Shown here: in pieces, positions 61,001-64,000 of the stretch
Numbering within the stretch: the first letter of the stretch is position 1
Layout of the letters: each line of letters starts with the position of its first letter
DNA from: Corbicula japonica
Lineage: Eukaryota > Mollusca > Bivalvia > Venerida > Cyrenidae
Length of the DNA: 64,000 nt
Direction of reading: 5' to 3'
Assembly (NCBI GenBank): GCA_038501625.1
Contig: JAZAYU010000010.1
Span: 3,990,912-4,054,911 of the forward strand
Made by a program: the position numbers and the translations under genes
Notes under the pieces: generated by a model
Told to the model about the DNA's origin: nothing
Database searches by the model: none
What the model saw: the letters and a program-made list of their open reading frames with translations, nothing else

Positions 61001-63020
61001 GCGAGATTCGCATTTCAATTGTTTTACTAATCAGTATCATTGCATTCTTTGGTTATCGAATATAGCTAAGATATTGATTTAATATCAAGGATAACTAAAA
61101 TAAAGAAATGACAAAAATACGTTAAACGTTAAATTAATCGAACCACTGATATGACAATCCAGAAACGATTTTTTCTCATCTGCAACGTTCCCGCCATGAT
61201 TGATCTAAGTTACTGTAGACACGTGGTTTGGGTTGCCCCGACGTGAAGGTTAGAAAAGATGATTAATTTCAGTATACACATAAAAGGTCCTTTCGGTCGG
61301 CGAGCACATTTTAAAACACAACTCAATCTTGTTTAGAACAATAACAAGGGCACTACATTAAAAATGTTTATAATTGATTGTATTTTTGCACGCCAAAAGA
61401 GACAAGTTCTTAAAATCTGGACAAAGGCAAGTACCGTAACTCCAGCAATTCTCAGTGGAGGTAGAAACGCAGCTTGCACAAGACTAACATGTAACACGTC
61501 TTTGAGGTAACTCGCACTCACGGTATCAAGGCTGCCGTTGTTTACAACTGGTAAAAATAGCCACATAAATACGACAATACGACAAGTAAAATACTGAAAA
61601 AAAGAAATAGGAATCTCAGGCAATGCTTACCAACATTGCCAGTATTTGATACGTTATTATGGTTTCTTAACAAGGTATATGAGAATAAATTGCCAGTCAA
61701 GATGTCATAAAATTACGTTTAAAGTGTGACATTTAGAATTTTGCAAGCTCACAAACAATAATTAAAACCTTCTGACACTAAAAGGAAACCAATTTTGTCA
61801 AAGCATTCTGCCTATGGTTTATGGAACAAACAACAACACCAAGTTATCCTCAGTTCATGTGCCTATTTGTCGATATGAGTTTTTGAAGAAGAAATTGTTA
61901 TTCATGAAAACTCTGGCAAAAATAAAAAGTTAACACATTTTGTTATCTACATGTATATAGAACTTCTATTAACTCATGCAATGATTTATGAATCAGCACT
62001 GTCCTTTTGCTAACAGCAGTTCTTAACTTTACAACACATCATGGCTTAAACAGAAACTGTGTGGCAGGAAAATTGCAACCCAATCTTGCTTCACCATAGT
62101 AAGATCGATTTTCAAATATCTGCAGAAACCTAACAACTGACGCTGACTTAATAATTATTTTCCTATTGATTTTTTTCTTACCTGCAAAATGCACAAGTAA
62201 CCTTGTGTAATGTGGTGATGGAAAACATTGGGCAACGTCAAACACGTCTTGTTGAGGTGCTTCCGTGTTCATCTGTAGAACATTTCGTACCAAAGGTTTA
62301 TCCGATCCACCCTTAAATATGCGAGACAAACGATGATAACTTGAATATATTATGTTTGTGTGCTTTTTCATGCATCATTGTTAAGCTGATGGGTGAGTTG
62401 GGGTTATTTAACCAAGACAACTTGTACTTGTTTGTTGATATGAGAACCTGTTGGGGCAAGTGTGATGTTGGTGCAATCAGAAACCTGGTTTAAACCACAA
62501 GTGGCAATTTGATTTTCCACTTACCGTTCCATGGCGATAACCCGATGGGTTCTCTTTTTCGTTAATTGTTTGGGCGTCTCGTTTGAATTGACAAACTTAT
62601 TACAAACATGCTCTCTTCATTTTCGCTGTGTGGGGAGGCTGTGTTTTGTGGCGATTCCTAATATGCATATTTCACTTTTTCACTAGCGCTACCATGTTCT
62701 CATATAACGAAAAATTTACTAGTTTGCCCTAGAGTATTATCTCCATCCACCGCAAGGGTATAATCGACAATTGTGAATGAAAAATTACACAAATACACAA
62801 AACAAAAATAGCTAAACATATTCGACTTTAAATCTAAATGTAGTTGACCATAGCACCATGATTGGAAGAAGCAGGACGATAGATATTCGGCAAAGTAATA
62901 ACCAAACCAAAACGTTTAATGAATTAAGAAATAACTTAGTGAATGTTCTACCTGCCAAATGTCAATCCTAAACAGTGATGCAGGTTGAATGATTCCACCT
63001 ACTGCCTCTATCCAATTATC
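57941..63020 (-). CDS. SEA-like, mucin-like type I membrane protein, 5' end outside window
   Basis: Exons in transcript order: 63020-62952, 62311-62182, 61547-61435, 60732-60550, 60178-59983, 59715-59338, 58089-57941. They total 1218 bases (405 residues plus stop) and every phase fits. The start lies beyond the window or in an exon I did not find. The ectodomain has a helix/strand pattern like SEA domains (YLKDVLHVSLVQAAF, then VTIEFVGTSDVYFDAILL), a second similar unit (LQAALEFLKG, GRFKLSV), a Thr/Pro stalk, a Cys-Pro-Thr rich region, one transmembrane helix and a tail of about 26 residues ending DKY. SEA domains and mucin stalks are typical of cell-surface glycoproteins. Function unknown; the SEA assignment is tentative. 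Confidence 0.7.
58185..58320 (+). mobile_element. Dispersed repeat family 2, fragment
   Basis: Carries gaccctcgaccacgacaaat, gaaaatattacaggctcggt and gtaatggaaatgc. It stops where the other copies reach the cccacgccgcc block. Confidence 0.65.
58642..58747. repeat. Near-perfect palindrome with about 49-base arms
   Basis: agaaatatatttcactcg...ctccggaatt...attttcacgagtg pairs with cactcgtgaaaat...aattccggag...cgagtgaaatatattt-type sequence on the right. It lies in the last intron of the mucin-like gene. Related tttcac blocks at 58340-58400 suggest the palindrome is the end of a larger element. Confidence 0.75.
58830..58895 (+). mobile_element. Dispersed repeat family 1, small fragment
   Basis: ggggagggcgtgtcttctgg and gttgtcatttatgatgagca resemble the right end of family 1. 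Confidence 0.35.
59338..59715 (-). CDS. Mucin-like gene exon: Cys-Pro-Thr rich stalk
   Basis: Phase 1-1 exon of 378 bases. The peptide has many CPT and CP motifs (CPTQT, CPTVTCPTQTSCP, CPTIPQQTPCP, RCPTVPPVSCPP) and about 16 Cys, then a Gln/Asn/Ser linker to the membrane exon. The regular Cys-Pro spacing is unusual for a mucin stalk and suggests disulfide-linked or metal-binding repeats (inference). Acceptor ttaattcag, donor gtaggc. Confidence 0.8.
59983..60178 (-). CDS. Mucin-like gene exon: Thr/Pro stalk
   Basis: Entry phase 0, exit phase 1. Encodes IPVILESRGLLQIDYKQEF (end of the folded domain), then TTTPATTTTTTEATPP and further Thr/Pro sequence to STQSPT, a likely O-glycosylated stalk. 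Acceptor AG at 60180-60179, donor gtaagt. Confidence 0.8.
60550..60732 (-). CDS. Mucin-like gene exon: folded ectodomain, C-terminal part
   Basis: Phase 0-0 exon of 61 codons: IEFVGTSDVYFDAILLDNAP, PPAPEQHSLQAALEFLKG, GRFKLSVNSTTVK. Contains an N-glycosylation sequon (NST). Acceptor atcttctag, donor gtaata. Confidence 0.82.
61435..61547 (-). CDS. Mucin-like gene exon: SEA-like core
   Basis: Phase-1 entry, phase-0 exit. Encodes VVNNGSLDTVSASYLKDVLH, VSLVQAAFLPPLRIAGVT. Acceptor tttttaccag. The donor is gtactt, weak but phase-correct; joined to the next exon it reads RIAGVT-IEFVGTSD, a continuous strand. Confidence 0.72.
62182..62311 (-). CDS. Mucin-like gene exon: ectodomain
   Basis: Phase-0 entry, phase-1 exit. 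Encodes GGSDKPLVRNVLQMNTEAPQ, VFDVAQCFPSPHYTRLLVHF. Acceptor tatttaag, donor gtaaga. Confidence 0.78.
62355..62690 (+). mobile_element. Dispersed repeat family 1, copy
   Basis: Good copy, + orientation: gatatgagaacctgttgggg, aacctggtttaaacc, cttaccgttccatggcgata, gctgtgtggggaggctgtgt, gtggcgattcctaatatgca. Confidence 0.75.
62952..63020 (-). CDS. Mucin-like gene exon: most upstream exon in window
   Basis: Phase 0-0 exon of 23 codons: DNWIEAVGGIIQPASLFRID, IWQ. Acceptor gtattttag, donor gtagaa. Short, but splice sites and phase both agree with the next exon. Confidence 0.65.
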
Positions 63021-64000
63021 CTAAAATACAAAAGAATTGTTTACAAGCATGCACCGGTCATCCTGAGTAAAAACGTATCTACCAAAATAATATGTAAAAG
63101 ATGGAATCCGAAATGTTCGACCAAATTTCAGAATAAACAATAACCAATACCATATATAAAAATATTACTTGAAGACACGGAAACTTCGTTCAACTTTAAA
63201 CAAAACAAGTGTATCTGAAACTTAAATCGCAATGTAATGAAACGTTTCACAATATAATTTCTGTTTTACCAATATATGGAGTTTGAATCTGCCAGGACAG
63301 CGTGCATTTAAAGATTATTTGATACATCAATATAACATTATAGTGACTAAATAATTTTGAAATGAAAAAAGCAGAAATCTGAACCACAAAGGAACAATAC
63401 ATAATTTTTATATAACGTGATACCAACTTTAAATTATTTTCAGTATTTTTCTCATTGTTTTGTTAAAAATCTGAAGATATTAACATTGAATTAATATTTC
63501 TTTTTCACACAAAACACTGAGTGCAATTACATGTAGTTTTACAAAGTTATTTATGAAAAGGTGTGTACCATATATACTTTGGCAACTTTTCCAACTATCC
63601 TAGTAAACATTTAAAAAATGCCCGAAATTTAACGAAACTTTATGCTAAACGAGCATAATAGATGGATAGGTATTTGAATTTTTAAAGGTTCTACTTCCTT
63701 GATGTACAGCTGTAAGTAGGGTTTACGGAGCTCACAACACAATAATGAATGCTAATGAATTTACATCGTTCTGATGATTTTGTCAAGGTTTTTTTTTAAT
63801 TTAAAAATTTAGGAAATTTAAATTTTCAGAACAGTTGCGTTAGTAATGCTAAAAAATTAGGAGTATAATGAAAATAGTTGTCATGCATATAATTTACAGA
63901 TTTTAATCATATCTTTCAGAGTCATAGAGACCATATAATTTGACAGGAATATACCGAACCATTATCTTATTTGTGTTTTTTTTTCTTTAAAACCTCGGCT
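63021..64000. other. Probable intron of the mucin-like gene; no exon found
   Basis: AT-rich. The next upstream exon of the - strand gene should lie here or beyond the window edge; I found no acceptor/donor pair with an open frame of useful length. Confidence 0.45.

Noticed and set aside
63240..63300. Possible additional upstream exon of the mucin-like gene (CPGRFKLHIL in frame with the next exon)
   Set aside because: The only acceptor AG in range leaves a 19-base exon, and a stop precedes the longer version.

Overview
The window is eukaryotic, AT-rich, intron-rich genomic DNA with short exons bounded by GT/AG sites and many small repeats. The gene content (secreted VWA/sushi and VCBS-type proteins, a mucin-like membrane protein) and the repeat style suggest a mollusc, most likely a bivalve. 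That placement is inference: no taxon-diagnostic gene is present. Exons were built by reading acceptors, donors and phases by eye. Every chained model closes in frame, which is the main support for them.

Layout. (1) 1-4209: the 3' end of an upstream + strand gene, with two alternative phase-1 terminal exons (2836-3230 and 4064-4209). (2) 4210-12884: no convincing gene, but hairpins, foldback elements, copies of a dispersed repeat (family 1) and minisatellites. (3) 12885-45042 (alternative end 48915): one large + strand gene of 21 exons. It encodes a secreted protein of about 1127 aa: signal peptide, thirteen 7-residue GFGTSSS-type repeats, a VWA domain with an intact MIDAS, 13 sushi/CCP modules and a short two-cysteine tail. 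The tail is encoded by a terminal exon that recurs in three versions (4064, 44885, 48752), one of them belonging to the upstream gene. (4) 49513-57641: a + strand gene of six exons for a secreted, calcium-loop VCBS/FG-GAP-like protein of 417 aa. Its last intron (5 kb) contains an antisense intronless reading frame (54332 down to 52791) with an FN3-like domain and C-terminal membrane helices, interrupted by a single in-frame TAG. (5) 63020 down to 57941: a - strand gene, 5' end outside the window, for a type I membrane protein with a SEA-like ectodomain, Thr/Pro and Cys-Pro-Thr rich mucin-like stalk, one transmembrane helix and a short cytoplasmic tail. It converges on the VCBS gene with 299 bp between stop codons.

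Repeats explain most remaining structure: about 15 copies or fragments of a roughly 600-bp dispersed family, five copies of a second family, two opposite copies of a TTAA-flanked foldback element, two copies of a 175-bp inverted-repeat element (one abutting a sushi exon), a mariner-like element, a 450-bp terminal-inverted-repeat element, several long hairpins and tRNA-like relics. The large sushi gene carries its own internal history: a four-exon block (exons 9-12) is duplicated as exons 17-20, its start-codon region is triplicated, and one splice acceptor is duplicated.
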